Below, piece after piece: positions 20,943 through 33,035 of a stretch of 64,000 bases of DNA (position 1 is its first letter; the number at the start of each line of letters is the position of its first letter). Location: assembly GCA_047495785.1 (NCBI GenBank), contig JBLDXI010000015.1, forward strand, positions 2,480,001-2,544,000. The letters run 5' to 3'. A program made the translations under genes and the position numbers. The notes beneath the pieces were generated by a model. The model searched no databases and was not told the DNA's origin. It worked only from the letters and a program-made list of their open reading frames with translations. The stretch is from Lepidodermella squamata. Lineage: Eukaryota; Gastrotricha.

Positions 20943-23900
20943 ATGCGATTTGTCTCTTTATTTGTGGTGGTTGTTGCGATTTCCTACGGCACAGTTTCAG
21001 GCCAAGCTTCGAATCGTGGGTTTTTTCTTAATCTTTTGAAAAAGATTCTTGAGATAGCCGCCAATAACTTCAAACCTCGTTGCGATGATACAGTGGAGAT
21101 AACCTTCGAAAACGCGAGTGAAACGATCAGAGTTGTCAGCGGCGTAACCTTCAATGTTGATAAGGATTACAAAAAGTGTTGGGCAGTAAAAGCGGAAAAT
21201 GGCCACAAAATAAGATTCACTGTTCAGCATTTAAACTTCGAGCACTGCGCTCTGTACTGTTACCAATGCCACAGCTTGGCGTTTTACGACGTGAAAGGGC
21301 CGAAATTGTGGAATTATTACTTGCAAATTCTGCGCAAACAATGCACGAGATACAAGCCGCCCTATTCATTTCTGAGTGCGGAAAAAGATGCCATGATGGT
21401 TCTCCATCTAGACAGCAAGCATAGAATCGGGCACCGAAATTACACGGTAAAAATTGAACAAGGTATGCTAGCTGTGGAATACACAACATTTTGTTATAAC
21501 TATAATTTTCAGTAAGAAATGATTATCTGGAATTGGATAATAGCACCTGTGGCGGCGAAATTCCGAGCTCAGTAAGATCTGGTACGATTCAAAATTTCCT
21601 GCTGCAAAATGGTAGCTATCGCTTGAACGAAAACTGTACTTGGGTTCTGAAGTCACCCGACCGACATCACGTTCTAAGATTCACCATTCGGGCCATCCAC
21701 ATGCCAGGGAGATGCTCGCCCGCCAGCAATGACTTTGATGATTATTGCAAGAAAGAGTGTTACAAGCTTGGAGACTACTTGGAATTGCGAAATTCGCCTG
21801 AGGAGAAAATCCACAACCTCCTATGGACCAGCTGCAGTAAATGGCCGCCAATGAGACGTTTCACTCCTAGAACTCAATCTGCACTTGTACGATTTGTAAC
21901 TGGCCCTGTGCGATATTCAAAAATTAATCCATTACCGGCTGGGTTCATTTTGGATTTTGACGGTTAGAAATACGCTTTTCTTTCAATACTGATGTGTAAA
22001 TAGCGCAATTATCAGTCGTTAGCGCTGATTACATTGGCGGCGTTTACTCATTTGGAGAGAGTGATAGAAACCCGGAATTCGTCAAGCCATTCGAGTCTTT
22101 CCTAATTTCGAGCTATAAACGAGCTGAAGATGGCTTTACAAGGAGGAAAGATGTAACAGAAAAAACTTTCGAAACCACGGAAGGTTATTCGTTCCGAGTC
22201 CAGACGATCTCAATTAGTCTGACGTTTTACAACACAGAAATTTCTGGTGCAAAGGGCGATGGGTTAGTAGGATCACGATACCAGTTAAAAACAATTGACG
22301 CGCCTGGCCTCGTGAGATTAACAGTGGAGTCATCATTTACATTAAGCTTGTCAACTTTCTTCCCCGTTCAAAGTGAAGGCTTCAACATAAGCATTACATC
22401 AGTCAGCCGATACGACTACTCTCGGAAATGTCATGGTGGCTCATCGGGAGTTTACACAATGACTGCTGATCAAACAACCAAAATTCTTCAAAATGAGAGA
22501 AGGCAAATAGACGGTAAGTATCGGATGTATGAAGACTGTCAATGGACGATTTTGTCTCCGGGGCGCGATTACATTCTCGAAATCATCGTTACATATGCCT
22601 TCATCGATGGCGAACAAGATTACCTGAAAGTTTCCGACGAATCCAACGAAAATGAGTTGACCATCGGCCCGAAGTATGAAAATAGCAAAATTCGCAATCA
22701 ATCTTTTGTCACTAAGTCTAGCTCGGTCCTGGTTCACTTCTACGTTAACGATTTATATGACAATCATTCTGGTGATGGTTTCATCCTGACATATCAAGCA
22801 ATTCACGTTGATGATGATGAAGGTAACATGGAAACGGCAATTGTAATATTTTCTGTCAGCATTGCCGCTCTGCTGGCATGTATCGTCGTATTCTTGCTAA
22901 TTGTGAGATGGCACAGGCGAAAATTAGCTGCTGAAAAAGAAAAGTGAGTTTAGTGATAACAGTTCCTCCTTAAAAATGTCAAATGATTTTTTAGGAGAAG
23001 AATTTTGGACGCGATGCTGAAGGAGCCCTACGCTCTTCCATCCGATAGTTTTGAAGCTATGTTGAAGGAATATGGCTGCGAACGTTTGATAAACCTCGTC
23101 GAGCGGCTGAATATTCCGGCAGATCGTATCGAGTTTTCTTCCGATGGCAGTGGAGGATTTCGGACATCAACTGGGGGTGAAATCACCCAGGGAAATTTTT
23201 CGAAAGTCACCCGAGCTAAGCTCGTTTGTGAAGATGGTGTCCACCTTGCTATCGCTCTGAAGCACTTGAAGCCAAGTGGTCAACGGCAGGATGATGTCAT
23301 TCAAATTCTTCGTGAGGCATTCATAATGCAATCTTTGGACCACGAAAATGTCTTGCCGCTTCTGGGAATCGCTGTTTTGAAAGAAACGCCGAATCTGGTG
23401 TTCCCATTCATGAAAAACGGCAATTTGAAGAGTTATCTGTCTACCCCGCGATTGCAAGTGACAAACGGCAAACTAATCAATTTTTGCCGCCAGATTGCGA
23501 ACGGCATGGTCTATTTGCATTCCAAGAACTTTGTCCACTGCGATTTGGCCTGCCGAAACGTTCTGGTTGACTTGGAACTGACTTTGAAGATCAGCGACTT
23601 CGGGCTGGCTAAAGATGCCGACCCAGCAATGACCCGGTTGTACGAGCCGCTTACGACTGATAACGACGGAAAGGAGGAACAAGAAAACGACTGTCCATTG
23701 CCGGTTCGGTGGTCACCGCCTGAGTTCTTCAATAGGCCTCGAATAGTTTCGTTAAAGAGCGACGTTTGGTCATACGGCGTTGTTTGCTGGGAAATTATGT
23801 CGCGTAATTACGAGGCAGCAGCTATTTTTGCTTTATGTATAACTGTGTTAATTTTCAGTTTGCCAAACCGAGCCTTACTCGGACTTGCGAAAGGTTACGG

Positions 23901-24070
23901 ATGTGATTGATTTTATTTGTTCCGGCAAACGTCTCGAAAAACCAGCTCGTTGTAGTGATGCCATGTTCGCGGCCATTGTACTTCCTTGCTGGAAAACAAA
24001 CCGGGTGGAACGACCCGATTTCCAAGAATCGCTGTCAAAGCTTGAGGAATCATTTACGGAGAGCGAGTGA
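20943..24070 (+). CDS. CUB-domain receptor tyrosine kinase 2 (altered catalytic loop)
   Basis: Tandem paralogue of the preceding receptor kinase. Exons 20943-21462, 21513-21962, 22016-22943, 22995-23803 and 23859-24070, introns 50-55 bp with agreeing phases (1, 1, 2, 1), 972 residues. Signal peptide at residues 1-20. About four CUB-like units: cysteine-rich units near residues 45-170 and 195-320, a weak third without the usual cysteines, and a fourth with DCQWTIL and GDGFILTY. Membrane helix at about 595-620. The kinase keeps the lysine (IALKHLK), DFG (ISDFGLA), PVRWSPPEF and DVWSYGV. The glycine loop, however, reads TQGNFSKV with two of three glycines lost, and the catalytic loop reads HCDLACRN, with cysteine in place of the HRD arginine. 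The aspartate is kept. It may be active with unusual regulation or a weakened kinase. The first exon starts directly after an acceptor-like site. Confidence 0.85.
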
Positions 24071-24409
24071 CAGCGCATGCACGGATAATGACTCTCAAAC
24101 TTGAGCGATTTGCGTTGTTCGCTTGCTATGCTTTTGTCTTACGTTCAAGAAATGAAAGCAACTTCATTGGTGTATAGTTTACCCATGGTCTCATCTCAAT
24201 TTAGGTTGGCCTCAATGGAACTTTCAGCCTTTGTTTTTATGAAAATTGTGAAAATTTCAAATATTTACTTCAAGAAAGGTTCAGCCTCTAGTTTAAGGCA
24301 CATGACAAATTAACGCTAGAAAACAACGATTTTCCGAGCACAGAAGATACAAACGGACAAAAATGCTGACAAATAGTTGCTGATGTATAGGTTTTAGAAG
24401 TTCGAAAAT
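24071..24409. other. Spacer between convergent kinase genes
   Basis: 339 bp between the end of CUB kinase 2 (+) and the end of the first PKD-like gene (-). Nothing beyond 3' flanking sequence is seen. Confidence 0.5.
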
Positions 24410-26594
24410 CTAGAGCTGCATTGGTGGATGTGCAGCTGTGAGAGCTGAGAGAGGAGTTAGATTGCACCCATGCACGCTCCAGTGTGGCAGATTGTCCGCC
24501 ACGCGTTTTGCCTCCATTTGTTCCTCAACACCTAAATCATCGCTCCACCACCGCTTTTTCTCCGCGCCGTTCGTACTGTGGTGTAGCAGCGACCGATTAT
24601 CCTCGAAAGCCCGTAGATCGCACCAGAATGTGTAGTCATTCGTAAACCAAGCGTGGCGTTTGAATTTAGCACAACCAGCGCGATTCCGCGCGGATAGCTC
24701 CATCATTTTACGCACGATATCGCGGCCCTCCTGGCTCACGTCGTTCCAAGCGTCGGGTTTGAAGAAAACCTTCTCATCGCCAACTTGCGCCTTCATGTTC
24801 TCGTGAGGATTGTACGGGAAGACGCCGGTTAGCGATACGTAGACTACCACGCCGCATGCCCAAGTGTCGAGGGAGTTGTTGAAATTCGGAGTTTGGCAGA
24901 TAGCTTCAGGGGGCAGGTAATTCATCGTGCCAACAAATGATCCACGTCTAACTGAGCCTTTGTTCAAGATTCGACTGTAGCCGAAATCGCACAGCTTAAT
25001 CTGGAGCGGAGAAACAAACAAATTTATGAGAGCAACATTCACAGTTTTTGAGCAGGTCACCTGAGGGAAAGGATGTCGCTCGACCAGGAGAACATTCTCG
25101 GGCTGTACAGTAAGAAAATAGGCTTTCAAGATAAATAGGGAGAAGTAATGAACCAACCTTGATGTCGCAGTGAACGACGTCAAATTTGTTGAGAAATGCT
25201 ACCGCCGAGAGAACTTGATATGTGATGAACTTTGTGACGCGTTCGTCAAGTCTTCGATTTGGCTGCTCCAGTATAAAATTAAGGAGGCTAAACATTCGGG
25301 AAAATTCAACGTTAGTCAAAACGTGAAAATCCCTCGAAACCTAGAACCCTAAATCCTAAGTCCTAAATGTTAGCCTGATGTTGATTCTCGATATTGCTTT
25401 GATCCTAACTCTGACTCTAAAACTAACCCTATCCCTAACCTTAGCCTTTGCCCTGATCCTTACCCTCATCCTCTAATCCCAACCATTATCCCCATTCTAG
25501 CAGCCATTTTCATTTTATTTAGGAATCCTAACCCCAACCCCAACCGTAACCCTAAATCCTCGTTTTTAGCCTAATGTTGATTCTCGATATTGCTCTAACC
25601 CTAACCCTAACCTTAACCCTAATCCTAATCCTAACTCTAAGTCTAAAGCTGACCCTATTCCTTATTCCTAACCTGATCCTTAGTCCTAATATCTTTTAAT
25701 CCCAACCCTTGTCCTCACTCTAGCAGCAATTTTCATTGGATTTATGAACCCCGATCTTTGAAATGAACTTACTCGCCATGCAGCTTTTCGGTAGCTATGT
25801 AGATTTTGTCCTTGGTATAGTGGAGTCCTAGGATGCGTATAACACCCGGGTGATTGAGCATTTTAGGTATTTGCGTCTCCGGCTTCAGTTGTTTGATGCT
25901 GGCTTGAGCGTAGTCGATCGCTTTCAGAGCGACAAGCTCTCCACTCGACCTCTGCAGCGCTGTATACACTATGCCATACTGCCCCTGGCCCAACACGTTA
26001 TTCATATTGATTTCGTACAATTCATGGATGTTGCAGTCTGTCTGAACTCGAGGGATCCACACCATGCGAAGAGTTGACATCCAGTTGTTGTAGTACTCGA
26101 ACAATTGTTCAGGGGCTGAGGGTAGAAATGCGATTTCGCTAGGGGTCCTCGTTGATGGCTGACGGTTTCCAACATACAAAATGGTTCCAACAGCACGAAT
26201 TATAAAGAAAAATGGTGAATCTTGACCAGCTTCTTCAACTGCAATAATTTCCTCGAGCTAAAATCAAGAAATTAGAGTGGATTATTGAATTATTCCTAAT
26301 TGTTACCAAAACTTGAACATTAGGCTTGCAACGAGGATCAATTCCATTCGGGTAAAGCGAAACAGCTTGCCGGTTGAGACGCCAGTAGGCGGTTGTCAAA
26401 ACGGTGATATCTCTGGAGAAGGATGATTCAACCCAGCCTTCGAGGATGACATCCCCTAGCTGGCTGTCACGCTTCACCGACGACTTGTGACTCTGTGTTA
26501 ACGGGCGTTGTAAGAACGCCGTTGATCCAGGCGGCTGTTGCATGACGCAAATTGACTTATTGCGACGAGGTAGATCTCGAACACTTAGCAGCAT
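24410..26594 (-). CDS. Short protein kinase D-like kinase A (PH plus kinase)
   Basis: Serine/threonine kinase of the protein kinase D family. Exons 26594-26307, 26257-25773, 25287-25158, 25102-25061 and 25000-24410 join with phases 0, 2, 0, 0 to 511 residues. N-terminal part about 40 residues; then a PH domain (GWVESSF...YWRLNRQAVSLY to about residue 160); then the kinase with VLGQGQYGIVY, VALKAID, HCDIKPENVLL, LCDFGYSRIL, GTMNYLPPEA and the PKD-specific C-terminal region AWFTNDYTFWCDLRAFE, close to HPWLQDYQTWLDLREFE. HCD instead of HRD is normal for PKD. The activation loop keeps a serine (RRGSFVG). The two C1 diacylglycerol-binding domains of canonical PKD are absent, so membrane recruitment must differ. 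Intron 2 (485 bp) is filled with degenerate CCCTAA-like repeats. First and most complete member of a four-gene array. Confidence 0.85.
25339..25735. repeat. Degenerate telomere-like CCCTAA repeats in an intron
   Basis: Dozens of units such as CCCTAA, TCCTAA, CTCTAA and CCTTAA, with perfect runs of CTAACCCTAACCCTAACC near 25595. They lie entirely inside intron 2 of PKD-like kinase A and correspond to TTAGGG on the minus strand. Confidence 0.8.
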
Positions 26595-27382
26595 TAAATT
26601 TTCAATGAAAACAAATACAATCGAAATATTGAAAGAAACTCACGTTGATCCACAGGCGTTATTATCGGATTGTTTTAATTAAATTTCGCAATTTCGAAGG
26701 TGGGCTTTTATTGCTGTAATATGATTGAAATGTGTTTTATCAGACCGGAGCATTAAGCAATGAAAAAAGCACACATGCCTCGGAGTCTGCTGGTTCTGTA
26801 CAAAACAAACAGCAGGTATGATGGTAGTAATACAATAATTGTGTCTGAAAATGCTGTAATAATAACAGTATTATATAGCCAAAACATCTGATATGAGAGA
26901 GAGAGCACCGTACGGCCTGTCGCCACGCTATTTTTTGCCGTTGTGCTCACGCTACTACTACTATACTACTATACGTTATGGGCATGTGTAAATTGAAAAA
27001 TTCGGTGCCAGGTGAATAATATTGGTGGCTTATCTCCCGAAATTAACACCTGGAGCAGTTTGATTTCTGATAACCTGACTCTTCTGTGGCTGCGAACACC
27101 TGCTCGCAGCTATTTTAGGCGCAAGATGTCAATATCGACTGCGAAAATTGTAGAAAGTTGGGCGTATGCCAACAAAACCGTTGGTTACCGAGGTAATTGT
27201 GATTATCCAACAAAAATTCGACGACTATTATGAGTTTTTTCATTGAAAATGATAATTTATTCAAATTTTAAATCAACGGAATCCTTTTATGAAATAAATG
27301 ATATAAATAATATTATATAAACAGAGAAACAACAAAGCGTAAATTGCAACCAAGTTTAAAGTGGTCAATTTTATGCATCTTT
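26595..27382. other. Spacer between PKD-like genes A and B
   Basis: 788 bp holding the promoter side of kinase A and the 3' flank of kinase B. A short GAGAGAGAG run occurs near 26895. No coding frame with recognisable motifs. Confidence 0.5.
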
Positions 27383-29220
27383 TCAAGGCTTTGCGCCGAC
27401 TTCTTGCCACGGTGGTAGGCCGTAGTTTGCGATGAATTGCTCCATTCTAACGTCGATGCCCAGCTGGGAAAGCCAATGCGACGGCATTATCTCTCCTCTA
27501 ACCGCCGCTTCTTCCTTCAAGCGTTGCTCGAACGCTTTCATATCCGACCAAAATTGGTATGTTGCGAGGTTGATATCCGTGAACCACGGCGCCGTTCTGG
27601 CTCGCTTAATCACCCCACGACGCCGCAAGGTGGATAAGCTCAGCATTTCACGCACCAGGGTCCGAGCGGCTTGAGTGATATCAGGACTCCAACGGTGGGG
27701 CGAAAAAAGATATTCGTCGTTGGACACTTGTTTGACGATATCACCCTTTGTGTTGTATGGGAAAATACCAGTGAGGAAGATGTAGATGACTACTCCGGCT
27801 GACCACGTGTCAACGGTCAGGTCAAAGGCGGCTCTTTCACCCGGACGTACTACAGCCTCAGGTGGGACGTAGTTTTGCGTACCAATCTGCGATCCACCTT
27901 GATAAACCGAGCCTTCATTTAGAACTGTAGTGTAAGTTAAAATTGTTATGAAAATTCAAATATTCAATCTAAGATAGAAGTTTACTTTTTGAGTAACCGA
28001 AATCGCATAATTTTATCTAAAAAAAGAAGAAGAGGATTATATAAAAAAATCAAGGGCTGGGACCATACCGGGACCAACCTTCAATAAACGTTATCAAGAA
28101 CATCCCTCCCCCTCTTCCCAACCCCGAAATAGTACCCACCTACCTGCGCAAACAGATGATTTGTAACCAGCAATATGTTTTCAGGCTAAAATAACAAATG
28201 CAATTATATTATGAGTCCTTTCGAGTTATTTCATGGAAACCTTTAAATCGCAATGAGCCACGTTGTTCGACTCAAGGTAAGACAAGGCGCAAATCATTTG
28301 ATAGGCGTAAAATTTGGACATTCGTTCGTCCAATTTCTTATTCGGTTGTGATAAAATAAGATTCAGCATGCTTACGAAAGAAACGATAAATTATAAAAAA
28401 AATTGATGCTATTAATGTTAAAACTTACTCGCCTCCATGAAGCCTCTCTGAAACGATGTAAAACTTGTCGACAGCTGCGTGTAGTCCGAAAACCCGTATA
28501 ATTCCAGGGTGTTCTAATTTCAGCGGAATTTTAACCTCGCCGATGACCTGTTTCGCCCGAATTCGCACCTGGTCGATAGCTTTAATCGCTACTTCAATGC
28601 CATTCGACCGACTGCGGGCTGAATACACGACGCCGAATTGGCCATAGCCCAAAACGGTGTCGTCCAGCTGGTATAAATCGTGTAGATTGAAATTTAGATC
28701 TTTCGCCAAAGGCTGAATACAAAATTGTCTGATGTGTTCCATCCAATTGATGGACAGCTCCTTCTCTGGAACGGTCGAGTTATCGCCGACGTAGTAAACG
28801 GCGCCCGTTAGCCGAATGACGAAAACATGACGCCAACCAGTTTCGGTCTCTTGATCGACGTAAATGATTCGATCAATCTATCAGACGAAAGGTCATTCAG
28901 GCATAAAATGAAAAATTCAGGTCTCAATTCATTTGTTAACAATATACCGGAATTTCTTCAAAGGGTGGGCTATTGGGATCCTCGGTTGTGTACATAGAAA
29001 TCGCTCGATAACTAAGGCGCCAGAATGCCATAACAGGCTGTTGATCTCGAATTTTGCTGAACTTTACCCAGCTGCATAAAATTGTATCGGCAAGGTATTG
29101 GTTGAACGGTTGCATTAACTGAGCTCGCAACAATTGGTGGTACGGCTGCAGGGGAATATCCTCACCGTAGGAGGGAAACGTCGCCCCTGCTGGTGTTTGA
29201 TCGAACACAGCTTTAGCCAT
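27383..29220 (-). CDS. Short protein kinase D-like kinase B
   Basis: Second member of the array, 488 residues. Exons 29220-28948, 28877-28429, 28370-28241, 28185-28144, 28016-27986 and 27924-27383; phases 0, 2, 0, 0, 1. The last intron, directly after DFGYSK, is absent from kinase A. Start chosen at the ATG giving MAKAVFDQTPAGATFPSYGE, which aligns with copies C and D. PH domain about residues 45-135 (WRLSYRAISMY to VYYVGDNST). Kinase: VLGYGQFGVVYSA, VAIKAID, HCDLKPENILL, LCDFGYSK, GTQNYVPPEAVV, DTWSAGVVIYIFLTGIFPYN, and the PKD tail PWFTDINLATYQFWSDMKAFE. All catalytic residues are present. The activation-loop serine pair typical of PKD is changed (YQGGSQIG). No C1 domains. Probably a cytosolic kinase; regulation unknown. 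Confidence 0.85.
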
Positions 29221-31085
29221 TTATCGAAGCCTATCAGATGAAAACTGTAAAATATATGCTCACTGCCTGGTGCCTTGAGTTCTGGCCTCGGGCACACGAC
29301 AATTTTTTCTGTGAGCAGCTTTGGAATAAGAATAACGTTAAATCTGAGTTTAACAAAGAAGCGTGCAAGAATAGACGCATGCCACTAAACTCAAGCCATT
29401 TTTTCTTTCATAATACAACACATTGGTCAATGCTTTGGCCATGTGGCATGCGTGAATCATGCAACTGTCGAAAAAGCGGATGCAGTGTTAAAAAATAGTA
29501 CAGAAGTAATTTTGATCTTTTTTATTCAACTGAATGAATATTTGTACATAGTATGTAAGTACGTGAAAATTGCTATTTGTACATAGTTTTGAGATGAAAT
29601 TGCCGAGATCACTAGCTTTCTCAATTTGCATCCGATCAATCCAATCTTTTGCGTGCACATAGCACGGACCTCATGCCCGGACCCCCTACGGAAGAGTCAC
29701 AAAGCTGTATACCGTAAATACTGAACTATAAGTGAGGACCTACTTAGAAGGGAGGACCTATTTAGAAGAGAGGGCTGCAGGCCTTTCGCAGTAATAAAAA
29801 CGAGGACCTAAATTATAGAGAGGGGCAAATGCCAACCTGATGACGTCACCAGGTCGTAATTCGGAAAAATTTATCGAGCCTGTTTTTATTATTATTTGCA
29901 ATATCATGGCTGGGCGAAAACTTTCTGCATTAATATCTTCGCCGACTTCTACTTCGCCGCCTAAGCGCCTAAGATGCGCCTGGCCTCTGTCGAAGAAAAT
30001 CGAGATTTTACGTTTTAATGAAAATAACAGCTTATCCGCTACTTGCGAAAAATATTGCATCCGCGAAAAAGCAAAAGACGGAGCTGCTGATGTTCTTCTT
30101 GCTCTGTCCTTTGGCCATGGCTCTGTAAAACAAAAGTACTGTTCAAACGGACAGTAACATCAAGTACGGCCGATGCCCTGTACTCGCTGTTCAGCTGGAA
30201 AAAGCTCTAGAGCCCAGTACAGCACCCCTGACCGTACTGCTGAGTACGATTGTGTACACATTCGCAATTTGCACGGCCAAACGGCACTGTACTTGTAGTA
30301 CAGGAGAGATGCCGTACTTTTAAGTTGAGGTTTACTGCCCGCAATTATGAAGGCCTCTTTGTCATGCATGTGAGCAACCGGACGTTGCGTCGAAAAAATT
30401 ATTACCTCAATATATGTCCGATTTCGCTCCTTAAAACAATCGCAAATGGAAATATTTACTGAGATAGCGGGCCGTAAGTTCCATCTACTACGTTTTATTG
30501 GCTTCTGAGCACCTAACCCTGAGTTGTCCTGGGGTCGGGTCAGGTCGGGTCTTCAGAGGCACACAACCTAGCGGGTTGCCGCCAAGCTGTGGAACAGTTC
30601 GCATTGCTTACTGCTAAGATCTCATCCATGTTTGTGGCCAAGACATGGCCGACAGCCACTTGGGCAGGAAATAACAATAATAGCAGTTGTCGGCAGAGAG
30701 TGTTTGAATGTCCTTATTGTCGCGGCTACGCTGAAGGCAGCCTGACGACGGCACTGGCATTAGGCAACCAACAAGATACCTATAGCACATTCAGGATTTC
30801 CCTGGCAGTGAGGCTCTGGATCTTTAGCTGGTCAAGCGGTACCACCACGTCAAGGTTCCAGTGCAAAGGTCCGTATATAACATAAAATATAACAACCAAT
30901 AATGCGAAATAACTAGCGAATTTTCAACTATGACTCATGAGATGCAGACACATATTCTATTAAAATGCTAATTTATTCAATTTGACACCGATGAAATACT
31001 TTCATTATATGAAAAATATAATCTAAATAGAAACAACAAGAGAAAAGTGCACCTAAATTCAATGCAGTAAATCTCGCGAATGTTT
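29221..31085. other. Spacer with pogo-like remnant and unexplained sequence
   Basis: Upstream of kinase B. Contains the transposase fragment at 29906-30157, a cluster of TACTG/AGTAC inverted motifs at about 30120-30320, and 30480-30880 of GC-richer sequence without a motif I recognise. Confidence 0.45.
29906..30157 (+). pseudogene. Remnant of a pogo/Tigger-type transposase (HTH region)
   Basis: An 83-codon frame from an ATG containing PLSKKIEILRFNENNSLSATCEKYCIR, the pattern of the Psq/CENP-B N-terminal helix-turn-helix found in pogo-family transposases (LxxKxxIIxxxExGxSxxxIaxxygI). The expected downstream CENP-B and DDE domains are not found. The flank at 29731-29765 has AGGACCTA motifs resembling such elements. 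A broken fragment with no likely function. Confidence 0.5.
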
Positions 31086-33035
31086 TCAGGGCTTTGCGCC
31101 GACTTCCTGCCACGGCGGTAGGCCATAGCTTGACATGAATTGCTCCATTCTATCGTTAATGCCAAGCTGCGAAAGCCAACGCGACGGCATTTTCCATTCT
31201 TTATGCGCCGCTTCCTCGGCCAACCGTTGCTCAAACGCTTTCATATCCGACCAAAATTGGTAGGTAGCGAAGTTGATGTCTGTGAACCAAGGCGACGTTC
31301 TGGCTCGTTTAATCACACTGCGACGCCGCAGGGTCGACAAGCTCAGCATTTCACGCACAAGGGTCCGAGCCGCTTGAGTTATTTCGGGACTCCAACGGTG
31401 GGGCGAAAATAGGTATTCGTCGTTGGAAACTTGTTTGATGATATCACCCTTGGTGTTGTAAGGGAAAATACCAGTGAGGAAGATGTAGATGACTACTCCG
31501 GCTGACCACGTATCATTGGTCAGGTCGATGGCGGCGCTTTCATCAGGACGCACGACGACCTTTGGTGGGACGTAGTTTCCGCAGCCCATTTCCACTTTTC
31601 GGCAATGAATCGAGCCTTCGTTCAAAACTCGATTAAGAAGTATAATTATCATAAAATTAACAGATCAAAACTTAGAATCAAGCTTACTATTTGAGTGACC
31701 GAAATCGCATAATTTTATCTGAAAAAGGTGAGAAGATAAAAGTTCAGCGGAAGTTACGGGCATCCGATTTGCGCAAAGGTAGAGATGCGACGATAATTCT
31801 TGCCCAACTCGAAAGAGATGTGCTATATGTTCAGTTGTGCAAAAACTGAATTGCGCAAATCTTACTTGACCGCGCCACCATCACAACTTAGCAAGCGAAG
31901 AGGAAAACACGGATGTGATTAGTTATTGAATTCACATTGCAAAACACCGCCTTCAATGCTTGGTCCGGAATCCGGAAAGCAAAGGCCGAAATAGTACCAG
32001 ATCCTAATACTTCGCACACTGATTGAGAATTACCTGCGCAAACGGATGATTCGTAACCAGTAATATGTTTTCGGCCTAAAATAAATGAAAACAATTTTCA
32101 TTGTAAGTTTTTTTCGTGCTCTAAATTGGAAACCTTTAAATCGCAGTGAGCAACGTTCATCAACTCAAGGTAATATAAGGCGCAAATCATTTGATAGGCG
32201 TAAAATTTGGACATTCGCTCGTCTAATTTTCTGTTCGGTTGCGATGAAATAAAATTCAGCATGCTAATGAAAGAAACGATTATTTATAAATTTGTTAATG
32301 CATGTCGCAACTTACTTGTCTCCATGAAGTCTCTCCGAAACGATGTAAAACTTGTCGACAGCTGCGTGTAGTCCGAAAACCCGAATTAGCCCGGGGTGTT
32401 TTAATTTCAGCGGCTTCATCTCACCTATGATCTGTTTCGCCCGAATTCGCAAGAGGTCGATAGCTTTAATCGCTACTTCATTCGACCGACTGCGGGCTGA
32501 ATACACGACGCCAAATTGGCCGAAGCCCAACACAAAATGGACAGCTCATTTTCTGGGACGGTGGAGTTATCGCCAACGTAGTAAACAGCGCCTGTTAGTC
32601 TTATGACGAAAACATGACGCCAACCAGTTTCGGTTTCTTGATCGACGTAAATAATCCGATCGATCTATTAAAGGAAACAAATGAATCAGGCATAGGGTGA
32701 AATATTGAAATTTTTGGATTATATGAAAAATGAACGTTCAAATTAATTTGCTATCAATTTACCGGAATTTCCTCAAACGGAGGGCTATTAGGATCCTCAG
32801 ATGTGTAAATGGAAATCGCTCGATAACTGAGGCGCCAGAATGCCAAAACAGGCTGTTGATTTCGAATCTTGCTGTATTTTACCCAGCTGCATAAAATGGT
32901 ATCGGCAAGGTATTGGTTGAACGGTTGCATTAACTGAGCTCTCAACAATTGGTGGTACGGCTGTAGGGGAATGTCCTCGCCATAGGAGGGAAATCTCGCC
33001 CCTGCGGGTGTTTGATCGAACACGCCTGTCTCCAT
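31086..33035 (-). pseudogene. Protein kinase D-like copy C, frameshifted pseudogene
   Basis: All six exons of the kinase B/D plan are present: 33035-32763, 32664-32316, 32263-32134, 32075-32034, 31718-31688 and 31627-31086, four of them identical in length to copies B and D and with usable splice sites. Exon 2 is broken: about 100 bp corresponding to the end of the PH domain and the linker is deleted near 32537, and the kinase part then lies in a different frame. Other decay: three codons missing in the kinase N lobe, the PEN motif reads AEN, DFGY reads DFGH, and the APE motif reads PPK with loss of the glutamate. The glycine loop, lysine and HCD remain. Its first exon and upstream DNA are nearly identical to copy D. 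A kinase-only product from an internal start cannot be excluded but looks unlikely to be active. Confidence 0.75.

Noticed and set aside
30480-30885. GC-richer stretch with a 98-codon frame
   Set aside because: No motif, no clear splice context; may be an old transposon but cannot be supported.
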